From assembly GCF_001908275.1 (NCBI RefSeq), contig NZ_CP018620.1:4402001-4466000 (forward strand): a stretch of DNA of 64,000 nucleotides, written 5' to 3'. This DNA is from Paenibacillus xylanexedens (GTDB lineage Bacteria > Bacillota > Bacilli > Paenibacillales > Paenibacillaceae). A program made the translations under genes and the position numbers. The notes under the pieces were generated by a model. That model worked only from the letters and a program-made list of their open reading frames with translations. It did no database searches and was not told the origin of the DNA. Below, in pieces: positions 47,003 to 54,156 of the stretch (the first letter of the stretch is position 1; each line of letters starts with the position of its first letter).

Positions 47003-48757
47003 TTATTTAGTGACTTCGATCTGAAATTGATCGGAATATGATTTGAGGTTGCCTGCAAGACCGGCGAGTTCCCCGGAGATGTTCGACAGTTCGCTTGCCG
47101 ATCGCTGCTGCTCCACAGCACTAGCCGTGACTTCTTCGGCCATGGCTGAAGTTTCCTCGGTTGCGGAAGCAATATAACTGAGATTCTGTTCCAACTCCTG
47201 ACGAATAGAGTGCATATCCATCGTCCGGCTGTCTAAACTCTGAGCCAACTCATGCACTTCGGTCGATAAGCGGCTAACCTGTCCAAATGCCTGGAGACAA
47301 TCAGCGATTTGTTTCTCCTGTTCCTTAACAGCTACCATATTCGCATCAAAATGATTGCCCATCCGATGTATCTCTTGAACAAATGAACCCAGGATCTCAT
47401 CAATCTCCTGGATCGAACGTTCGGATTGTTGAGCGAGCTGTCCCATTTCACCTGCAACGACTGCAAAGCCTTTACCCGCTTCTCCAGCTCGGGCCGCTTC
47501 AATTGAAGCATTCAGGGATAGAATTTGAGTTTGTTTTAAAATGTTGTGAATTTGACCGCTAATAGAGGAGGCGAGTTCGGATTGAGTCGTCAGAGACCTG
47601 GAAATATCCTGTTGATGCTCAACACGCTTGGCATTCTCTCGACCCTTCTCAAGCAGAACCTCATGTTCACGTGTAACTTGTACTTGAACAGAAGATAGCT
47701 GCTCTGAAGTATAAGTAAACTGTTTCACATATGAACCTACTTCATCCATTATTTTGCCGAGACTCTCTGAATGCTGGACGGAATGTTCTGTCTCTTCAGC
47801 CTGTTTCATTGAACCTATGGCAATCTCCTCAATTGCTCTGGAAAGTTCTTCGCTCTGACGCTGGTTTGTCTGAGCGGTTTCCGAAATATCTTTTGATGAC
47901 TGCTGTAACGTATTTGATCCTTGCTGTATTCCCATCAGAATGTTCGTCAATTGGGCAACCATGATGTTAATCAAATCACTGATGTCACCGAGTTGATCAT
48001 TGGACATATGTGTGGATACGACTGTAAGATTCCCATCAGCAACCTGTTCGAGGCTTGACTTAATATCGCGTACTTGTCTGAGAATGCCTCTAACTACGAA
48101 TAACATCATGACCAAAGAAAGAATCAGTACAACCATAAAAATCGGGATAATCGTCTGATAAGCATTATTCACAGATGTCGCGGAGACTTGATTCACTGCT
48201 TCAGCAGAAATATCAATGCCCAGATAGCCAATGACAGTACCTTGCGAATCCTTGATTGGTGTAAAGGAGGACAATAGCTGGCCCCAGGTTGGATCGTCTA
48301 CAATGCCTGTTGTGACGACTTCACCGCGTAATAAACGTTCCTGAATCTGGGGATTAAATTCCATTGCAGTTCCGTAAGGGCTATATTCCGTATCGTCCCA
48401 ATTCGCTCCATCTACGGTGTAGATCCACCCGTCCGAAGTTTTGTTATACATATAAACATACAAGGCTCCCGATTGAAGCCTAACTTTAACGAGTTCGTCC
48501 CTAAGACTTTTATATTCGTTGCTCTCCTCTGAAGCAGTAGAAGATAATGTCTTAATTAATTCCGACTCCTGACCTAGTTGAGAGGCGGTATTCACAGCCA
48601 GCTTCTGATTGTTATGCTGCATGGTCATTAATGATGCATTTTCACTGGAGTCGATGGTGCTCCATATGATTAGACCGCCCATGGCCAGTAGCGGAACCAG
48701 AATAATCAAATACAGTTTAAACCTTAAATCCATCTTTTTTTTGCGAGTCTGTCTCAC
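47003..48757 (-). CDS. Methyl-accepting chemotaxis protein
   Basis: A 584-residue chemoreceptor. The start is GTG 48757 with AAGGGGG 6 bases upstream; ATG at about 48733 is an alternative. Membrane segments lie at about 14-32 and 203-222, with an extracellular sensor between them that has a cache-like pattern (GALYVYMYNKTSDGWIYTVDG; PIKDSQGTVIGYLGIDIS). HAMP follows, then a coiled-coil signalling domain with the hairpin tip QTQILSLNASIEAARAGEAGKGFAVVAGEMGQLAQQSERSIQEI. It feeds the CheA/CheW pathway. The attractant cannot be read from the sequence. Confidence 0.94.
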   Translation of the reverse strand: MRQTRKKKMDLRFKLYLIILVPLLAMGGLIIWSTIDSSENASLMTMQHNNQKLAVNTASQLGQESELIKTLSSTASEESNEYKSLRDELVKVRLQSGALYVYMYNKTSDGWIYTVDGANWDDTEYSPYGTAMEFNPQIQERLLRGEVVTTGIVDDPTWGQLLSSFTPIKDSQGTVIGYLGIDISAEAVNQVSATSVNNAYQTIIPIFMVVLILSLVMMLFVVRGILRQVRDIKSSLEQVADGNLTVVSTHMSNDQLGDISDLINIMVAQLTNILMGIQQGSNTLQQSSKDISETAQTNQRQSEELSRAIEEIAIGSMKQAEETEHSVQHSESLGKIMDEVGSYVKQFTYTSEQLSSVQVQVTREHEVLLEKGRENAKRVEHQQDISRSLTTQSELASSISGQIHNILKQTQILSLNASIEAARAGEAGKGFAVVAGEMGQLAQQSERSIQEIDEILGSFVQEIHRMGNHFDANMVAVKEQEKQIADCLQAFGQVSRLSTEVHELAQSLDSRTMDMHSIRQELEQNLSYIASATEETSAMAEEVTASAVEQQRSASELSNISGELAGLAGNLKSYSDQFQIEVTK

Positions 48758-48902
48758 GTTCGGTTCCCCCTTGGATGTAATAAAGAAAATATGGTTATTT
48801 GTATAACCCCATACTATTTATCGTAAAATTGAAGAGGGAAATGAAGACTAACACTAAATTTGTATATACATATACGTATACGCAGGAGAATATGATCATT
48901 TG

Positions 48903-48918
48903 TGGTGCAAGTGCACCA
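48903..48918. repeat. 16-base palindrome upstream of the chemoreceptor
   Basis: TGGTGCA-ag-TGCACCA, a perfect 7-base inverted repeat about 150 bases before the chemoreceptor start. Role unknown; possibly an operator. Confidence 0.4.
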
Positions 48919-48966
48919 AACCGAATGTAGAAGTTACGTCTTGCATCAAGAAACGTTGTCATTAAC

Positions 48967-49006
48967 CAAAAAAGCTCCACCAGCTTTATGCCAGTGGAAC
49001 GCTTAA
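48967..49006 (-). terminator. Terminator of the alpha/beta hydrolase gene
   Basis: On the reverse strand AGCGTTCCACTGGC pairs imperfectly with GCTGGTGGAGCT and is followed by TTTTTT. Confidence 0.65.
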
Positions 49007-49043
49007 TTTTCTCTAAGATATTCTGTTCAATATACAAACCTAC

Positions 49044-49883
49044 TCATGGATGTTCATTGCAGAAACGGTCGATATAATCTGAACATTGCCCCGGCTCATC
49101 TTCCATTACGAAATGACCAGCTTTGGGAATGACATGTAGGCAGGCATGGGGAATATCCTGGACAAGCCTCTTTGCATAAGCGAGGGGCTGCCATTCATCT
49201 TCCTCGCCCCATAAAATTTGAATGGGAACCTTCAGCTTGGGTAAATCTGTTCCATAGGATTCAGTATATTTTGCATTATAGTGAGCTACCTGATGGGAGA
49301 AAAAAGAGGCTTTCCCCAGTGAACCTGCATGGGGTTCCAGATATGCATCCAGTGTATCGCCAGTCATAAGCTCTTTATTATACACTGCCATGGGTAATTG
49401 TTTCTTTAGCATGTTATCAAAATCAGTACGAGACATTCGTTCAACCTGTTCAAGCTGTTCTTCGATAATTTTCTTCCAGGTTGGTGAGGGCCACGAATCA
49501 TAGCTGGGCATGTTGAGTAACGTAAGCGATTGTACACGCTCAGGTTGTTCCTGAGCCAGTTGGAGGCCAACAATTCCACCTAGATCGTGGGCTGCGACAT
49601 GTAAACGATCCATTCCGAGTTCGTCTAAAAGTTGACTAAAAAGCGTATATTGTGCTGCCACAGAAGTATCTGCTTCGAGTGGTCTTTCGGATGCTCCATA
49701 TCCAAGAAGGTCATGAACGTAGACTTTGTACCCTTTTTGAACCAGGGAGGGTATTACTTTTCTCCATTCATAACTATAAGAGGGTGTTCCGTGAAGGAGC
49801 CATATGGGAGAGCCTTCTCCATATTGTTCATAAGCGATTCGATATCCATTAATCAAGATGGATGACGTTGCTGCTGTTTGCAT
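49044..49883 (-). CDS. Alpha/beta hydrolase of the dehalogenase/epoxide hydrolase class
   Basis: A 279-residue soluble protein with AAGGGAG before ATG 49883. The oxyanion motif is HGTPSYSYEW (31-40). The nucleophile elbow reads AAHDLGG, so the nucleophile is Asp100 rather than Ser; Asp is the hallmark of haloalkane/haloacetate dehalogenases and epoxide hydrolases. The catalytic acid and His lie in WGEEDEW and GHFVMED. It is divergent from a LysR regulator across a region with three TAAACGAT repeats, so it is probably induced by its substrate. Confidence 0.85.
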   Translation of the reverse strand: MQTAATSSILINGYRIAYEQYGEGSPIWLLHGTPSYSYEWRKVIPSLVQKGYKVYVHDLLGYGASERPLEADTSVAAQYTLFSQLLDELGMDRLHVAAHDLGGIVGLQLAQEQPERVQSLTLLNMPSYDSWPSPTWKKIIEEQLEQVERMSRTDFDNMLKKQLPMAVYNKELMTGDTLDAYLEPHAGSLGKASFFSHQVAHYNAKYTESYGTDLPKLKVPIQILWGEEDEWQPLAYAKRLVQDIPHACLHVIPKAGHFVMEDEPGQCSDYIDRFCNEHP

Positions 49884-49901
49884 AGTGATTACTCCCTTCC
49901 A

Positions 49902-50002
49902 TAAACGATTGAGATTAAAAATGAAATGGGCTCTTAATGAGCTACATTGAATATAAACGATTGCTTTCCATTAGTGAAATTGATAGTTTATATGTAAACG
50001 AT
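49902..50002 (+). repeat. Three phased TAAACGAT direct repeats in a LysR intergenic region
   Basis: TAAACGAT occurs at 49902-49909, 49954-49961 and 49995-50002. The steps are 52 and 41 bases, close to five and four helical turns, so all copies face the same side of the DNA. The region separates the hydrolase (start 49883) from the LysR gene (start 50038), where a LysR-type activator would bind. Confidence 0.6.
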
Positions 50003-50037
50003 CAGTTTTAATGATGTTAAAAAGAAGGGAGCCAATG

Positions 50038-50898
50038 ATGGAAATACGTCATTTGGTCACATTTATTACAATTGTGGAACACGAGGGATTTACCAAAGCT
50101 GCTGAGCATCTTGGATACGCACAATCTACAATTACATTGCATATCAAGGCATTGGAAGAGGAGATTAACTATCCTTTATTTGATCGAATTGGTAAGCGGG
50201 TTATTTTAACGGAGACTGGGAAAACATTGTTGCCACATGCCCAAAAAATGCTTGATCTGTATCAGTTGATTAAAGAAGTGACTGCTGCACAAGGGGAATT
50301 AACGGGTAATATCGTGATCAGTATTGGGGAAACGTTATTGATCTATCGTTTTCCTCCTATTATTGAAGAGTTCAAAAAATTGCATCCCCATGTCAATATC
50401 GAATGGCACCAATTAGATTCCGTACATTATAAAGAGAATTTGATGCAAGGTAAAAGTGATATTTCCTTCATGTTGGGGACAGAGGTGCATGATCCCAATC
50501 TGTACAGTGAGAAATTGGCTGAGGAACCCATGATGCTGTTGTATCCCAATTCATTTGAGCTACAACGGGACATTGTGCGAAGCAATTTACTTTTTACCGA
50601 AAGAGGTTGCGGTTATCGCACATTGTTTGAACAATGCATTGAGGAGTATCAGATTGGGATTACTTCCAATATTGAATTCTGGAGTATTGAAGCTGTGAAA
50701 CAGTCAATATTGAGCGGTATGGGTATATCTTTGTTACCTCGAATTACGGTAGAGAAGGAGCTGAAGGAAGAAAAACTTTCAGGTCAGCAGTACAAACAAA
50801 ATCTAGCTACGCAGTTGCTGTATCCCAAAAACAAGTGGATCTCTCCCCAAGTAGAAGCATTTATTGAGATCGTTAGAAAGCATGCCTCCCTATGGTAG
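50038..50898 (+). CDS. LysR-family transcriptional regulator
   Basis: A 286-residue regulator. I start at ATG 50038 (MEIRHLVTFITIVEHEGFTKAAEHLGYAQSTITLHIKALEEEI) because GGGAG lies 6 bases before it; upstream ATGs at 50011, 50014 and 50035 are worse spaced. The N-terminal winged helix covers 1-60, and a periplasmic-binding-type effector domain covers about 90-286. It is divergent from the Asp-nucleophile hydrolase, its probable target. It ends 17 bases from a convergent VOC gene. Confidence 0.92.
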   Translation: MEIRHLVTFITIVEHEGFTKAAEHLGYAQSTITLHIKALEEEINYPLFDRIGKRVILTETGKTLLPHAQKMLDLYQLIKEVTAAQGELTGNIVISIGETLLIYRFPPIIEEFKKLHPHVNIEWHQLDSVHYKENLMQGKSDISFMLGTEVHDPNLYSEKLAEEPMMLLYPNSFELQRDIVRSNLLFTERGCGYRTLFEQCIEEYQIGITSNIEFWSIEAVKQSILSGMGISLLPRITVEKELKEEKLSGQQYKQNLATQLLYPKNKWISPQVEAFIEIVRKHASLW

Positions 50899-50915
50899 CT
50901 CATTTCAACTGTCCT

Positions 50916-51320
50916 TTATAGCCTACCACTGAACCGTTGGATTGCTTCCTCGGTCACCGGCGTGAAGAGATTAACCAGATTACCGTCAGGATCGCGAAAC
51001 AGCACAGCACGATTCCCCCACGGCATTGTGGTAGGTTCCTTTACCCACTCATCGACAAACGGCTTCAAGCGCTCGTATTCAGCATCGACATCGTGGACGT
51101 GGAACTCAATAATGACAGTACGATTGTTGGCCGCCACAGCGGAACCAGTGCCAAACAGTTGCACCGTCTGGGAGTGGCCGATCGCTATAGTGCACGATGG
51201 CATAACGAGTTCGGCAAAGACAGGTGCATGGCGTTTTGCTGAAACACCCGTAATTTTCTCATAGAACTCGACGAGACGATCCACGTCATCAGTAATGATT
51301 CGCACAGAAGCAAAATTCAC
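50916..51320 (-). CDS. VOC (glyoxalase/bleomycin-resistance-like) protein
   Basis: A 134-residue protein of two beta-alpha-beta-beta-beta units. VRIITDDVDRLVEFYEKITG starts the first and IIEFHVHDVDAEYERLKPFV the second, ending in WGNRAVLFRDPDGNLVNLFTP. The final PDGN-x-V-x-L-F strand supplies the usual metal-ligand position. It could be a glyoxalase-like enzyme, a dioxygenase or a small-molecule-binding resistance protein. A hairpin terminator lies about 100 bases upstream of its start. Confidence 0.85.
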   Translation of the reverse strand: MNFASVRIITDDVDRLVEFYEKITGVSAKRHAPVFAELVMPSCTIAIGHSQTVQLFGTGSAVAANNRTVIIEFHVHDVDAEYERLKPFVDEWVKEPTTMPWGNRAVLFRDPDGNLVNLFTPVTEEAIQRFSGRL

Positions 51321-51415
51321 GAGATATCATCCTTCCTATAATAAGTAATACATTTTGGACCAAAAACACTTCGCATTTACTTTTACTCCTTTACAATTGC
51401 TTACTCCAACTATAC

Positions 51416-51452
51416 AAAAACACTACTGACAACGGTATGTCAGTAGTGTTTT
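51416..51452. terminator. Symmetric hairpin between the VOC and ABC-F genes
   Basis: AAAACACTACTGACA, a 6-base loop, then TGTCAGTAGTGTTTT. A- and T-runs are on both sides. Confidence 0.75.
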
Positions 51453-51538
51453 ATGAAGTAACCACCGTCCACTAGCCATCATTCTATAGAACGTATTAGA
51501 GTTTCAAAGTGAGGGTAAGGGCTAAAAATCAATTGTAC

Positions 51539-51627
51539 TTGGTGGTAAACAGTGTTACTCTAAAAGTCTGTGTTCGACAATATATTTAATATTAGCCACC
51601 AATTTAGTTATAAAGAAAGGTAACACT
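51539..51627 (+). promoter_or_regulatory. Foldable leader before the ABC-F gene
   Basis: Two possible stems interleave. TTGGTGG (51539-51545) pairs with CCACCAA (51596-51602), and AGTGTTAC (51551-51558) pairs with GTAACACT (51620-51627), which directly abuts the ATG and overlaps the last base of the ribosome site AAAGAAAGG. They cannot both form as simple nested hairpins. A tiny frame GTG-TTA-CTC-TAA lies inside the second 5-prime arm (51553-51564). Confidence 0.45.
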
Positions 51628-53367
51628 ATGATAAAAGTTGAAAACCTATCCTTCTCATTTCCACAAAAGGAACTATATAAAAACATTTCATTTACGTTTG
51701 AAGAAGCACAACATTGTGCTTTTATCGGAACAAGCGGCAGTGGGAAAAGTACATTGATCGATATCCTGATGGATCCGGAACGATATTTGTTCGAGGGCAA
51801 GTTAGAGATAGACCCCGATTGCAGAATCGGGTATGTGAGTCAGTTTTTGCAAGTAGACAAAACAAAAGATATGACCGTTTTTGAATATATCGCAGAAGAA
51901 TTCATCAAGATACAAGATGAAATTACAGCGATTTATGCGGAGATGGCCACCACATCGGATATGGATTCCCTGATGGAAAAGCTTCAATTGGCTTTGGATG
52001 CCTTCGAAGCGATGGATGGGGACAATTTCGAAAAAAACATCAATAAACAGTTAAACCTTGCCAACCTCATGAAGCTCAAAGATCTTAGTATATCCACAAT
52101 AAGCGGTGGGGAATTCAAACTTATTCAAGTGATGAAGGAAATGCTGAATCGTCCAGACTTCATGATAATGGACGAACCTGATGTATTTTTAGACTTTGAA
52201 AACCTGAACGCGCTTAAAAAATTGATTAACACACACAAGGGAATGTTGCTGGTCGTTACGCACAACCGATATCTGTTGAACCATTGTTTCAACAAAATCA
52301 TACACCTAGAAAACACAGAGCTCCAAGAGTTTGACGGGCGATATATCGATTACAACTTCTCACTGCTTCAGTCTAAGATCGAACTGCAAGAAATCGCGGT
52401 TGCTGAAGCTGAAGAAATTGAGAGATATGATCACATCATCGACAATCTTAGAGAGATCGCCACGTATAATTCGGAAGCCTCCAGAGGCAGAGCGTTAAAA
52501 GCCAGAGTCAAGTTTCAAGAGAGATTGGAAGCACGTCGAATAAAAGAGCCATTTGTCGATATCAAACAGCCGAATATCCGTTTTGGGATCGATAAGGAAA
52601 TGGAAGACACCGTTGTGGTTAACGTCAATAATTATAGCGTTTCCTTTGACGAGTTGCTTTTGGAAAATGTGAACTTTGAGATCAAATCAACAGATAAAGT
52701 AGCCCTGATCGGTCCTAACGGTACCGGGAAAACGACTTTACTCCGAGAAATCTTAAAAAATAATCAGGATTCCATTGAAATAAATGCTGATGTTAAAGTG
52801 GCCTATTTATCTCAGGTTCAAGGCGAAATGCTAAAAGATTCGAATACCATCCTTAATGAATTCATTGATTCCGGCTTTCAAACGTATGATGAAATTAGAT
52901 CGTATCTTCCAAACTATGGCTTTGAAGGAGAAATCCTTGATCAAAAGATTGAATCGTTATCTGGCGGAGAAAAAAACATGCTTCAATTGGCTAAAGTTTC
53001 TGCCAGTCAGGCCAACGTATTGCTCCTGGATGAACCGACAAGCCATTTAGACATCTATACACAAATCGCATTGGAGAAAGCCATTGAGGACTACAAAGGT
53101 GCGATTATCATGATTTCTCATGATTTCTATTCGGTTGTAAATGGTATGGATTATGTTTTAATTATCGAGGACAAAACGATTAGTAAAATGAGTATAGAAG
53201 AATTTAGACAGATGATTTATACGAGTCATTTTGATGAAAACTATCTAGAAAATGAACAAAAGAAAAAGTCTGTTGAAATGAAAATTGAATTGGCTTTAAA
53301 AGATACTAATTTTGAACTTGCAAAGAGTTTGGTTGATGAGCTGGAAAAGCTGATTAAGTTGCTTTAG
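51628..53367 (+). CDS. ABC-F family ATPase with divergent first nucleotide-binding domain
   Basis: A 579-residue soluble protein with two ATPase domains and no membrane part, as in ribosome-acting ABC-F proteins. Domain 1: Walker A GTSGSGKST, signature ISGGEFK, Walker B IMDEPDVFLD. Domain 2: GPNGTGKTT, LSGGEKNMLQLA, LLLDEPTSHLD. The interdomain linker (about 240-330) is charged and helical with YDHIIDNLREIATYNSEASRGRALKARVKF. In domain 1 the usual LSGGxxxR and DEPTNHLD are altered. It could be an antibiotic-resistance ABC-F or a housekeeping translation factor. The pairing leader upstream favours inducible resistance; this remains inference. Confidence 0.85.
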   Translation: MIKVENLSFSFPQKELYKNISFTFEEAQHCAFIGTSGSGKSTLIDILMDPERYLFEGKLEIDPDCRIGYVSQFLQVDKTKDMTVFEYIAEEFIKIQDEITAIYAEMATTSDMDSLMEKLQLALDAFEAMDGDNFEKNINKQLNLANLMKLKDLSISTISGGEFKLIQVMKEMLNRPDFMIMDEPDVFLDFENLNALKKLINTHKGMLLVVTHNRYLLNHCFNKIIHLENTELQEFDGRYIDYNFSLLQSKIELQEIAVAEAEEIERYDHIIDNLREIATYNSEASRGRALKARVKFQERLEARRIKEPFVDIKQPNIRFGIDKEMEDTVVVNVNNYSVSFDELLLENVNFEIKSTDKVALIGPNGTGKTTLLREILKNNQDSIEINADVKVAYLSQVQGEMLKDSNTILNEFIDSGFQTYDEIRSYLPNYGFEGEILDQKIESLSGGEKNMLQLAKVSASQANVLLLDEPTSHLDIYTQIALEKAIEDYKGAIIMISHDFYSVVNGMDYVLIIEDKTISKMSIEEFRQMIYTSHFDENYLENEQKKKSVEMKIELALKDTNFELAKSLVDELEKLIKLL

Positions 53368-53391
53368 ACAAGGTGAATATTCCATAAATCT

Positions 53392-53433
53392 AAATCCCCC
53401 TGTATGTGGATTAATCCGCATACAGGGGGATTT
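53392..53433. terminator. Bidirectional terminator between the ABC-F and GPGG-repeat genes
   Basis: AAATCCCCCTGTATG and CATACAGGGGGATTT enclose TGGATTAATCCG; arms of 15 bases. Confidence 0.95.
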
Positions 53434-53437
53434 ACTT

Positions 53438-53821
53438 CTAGAAACAGCTAAACGAGCTGATTCGCTGCAGATCAATGCCGGTGTATAGCCAGAAGAAGCC
53501 ATTCCAACGGAAGCCAGCCACCGAATTTCTACCTACAAATACTGGGTACATCCAGAAGCCGGGACCACGATCCGGCCAAATATATGTGTAGCGAAACAGA
53601 CAGCCGGATATGGCTCTTGGATCTACCGCATATAACGAAGCGGGTTGCTGTGGAATGAATGATGGTGGCGGCCCTGTAGGTGCCTGCACGCCTTGTGGTC
53701 CGCCGCCTCCACCCCCGGGGAACGATGGCGGACCAGGAAATCCGCCGGGTCCTCCTGGTCCTCCGGGACCCCCAGGTCCGCCGAACCCTCCACCAGGTCC
53801 AAAAGGAGGTAAAAATGTCAT
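53438..53821 (-). CDS. GPGG-repeat protein with aromatic C-terminal domain
   Basis: A 127-residue protein. Residues 8-45 are a Gly-Pro repeat (GGPGGPGGPGG, then a poly-Gly run). The rest is an aromatic domain, SLYAVDPRAISGCLFRYTYIW...FWMYPVFVGRNSVAGFRWNGFFWLYTGIDL. I recognise this layout from Bacillus/Paenibacillus proteins of unknown function, possibly linked to spores or the cell surface; that link is tentative. GGAG lies 9 bases before ATG 53821. The repeat encodes an irregular G/C-rich DNA tract prone to slippage. Confidence 0.75.
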   Translation of the reverse strand: MTFLPPFGPGGGFGGPGGPGGPGGPGGFPGPPSFPGGGGGGPQGVQAPTGPPPSFIPQQPASLYAVDPRAISGCLFRYTYIWPDRGPGFWMYPVFVGRNSVAGFRWNGFFWLYTGIDLQRISSFSCF

Positions 53822-53995
53822 ATCATATCACTCCTGTTCATTAGTCTAATGTATTGTATGTAGGCAAGTGAGAAGGGGAATGGGTGGAAGCCTATAGAAG
53901 GCCGCTAATAATCAAGTCGAATCAAGCAAATTAAATTGCAGAAAAATGTCGAATAAAGTGATTGCTAACTAATTTATTGTGTGATATTATGATCC

Positions 53996-54009
53996 AGTAA
54001 ACGTTTACA
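53996..54009. promoter_or_regulatory. cre-like site before the beta-glucoside operon
   Basis: Read on the reverse strand TGTAAACGTTTACT fits 13 of 14 cre positions. It lies about 40 bases before the antitermination leader of bglP. Confidence 0.65.
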
Positions 54010-54036
54010 TCGATAACGAATTGAATATTAGCAGTG

Positions 54037-54127
54037 TTTGGCTGTTACTGGTAAAGCAGGCATGACCAAAATGATTTTGCATTTTCCTTATGTGAGTAGG
54101 GGAAGGCATATCGTTTTGGTCTTTTTT
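54037..54127 (+). promoter_or_regulatory. RAT antiterminator and overlapping terminator in the bglP leader
   Basis: GGCTGTTACTGGTAAAGCAG with GCATGACC (54040-54067) is a ribonucleic antiterminator of the LicT/SacT class. Its 3-prime end overlaps the first arm of a terminator: GACCAAAATGAT (54064-54075) pairs with ATCGTTTTGGTC (54110-54121), then TTTTTT. Binding of the LicT-like protein encoded at the end of the operon would block the terminator when beta-glucosides are present. Confidence 0.92.
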
Positions 54128-54156
54128 ATATCCAAATTCAGAAATGAGGCATTCGT

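Noticed and set aside
48795..49037. Short reverse-strand frame between chemoreceptor and hydrolase
   Set aside because: It spans a terminator and a palindrome, has no ribosome site, and shows no recognisable protein pattern.
53700..53810. GC-rich repeats that look like a tandem array
   Set aside because: They are simply the codons of the Gly-Pro repeat of the protein at 53438-53821.
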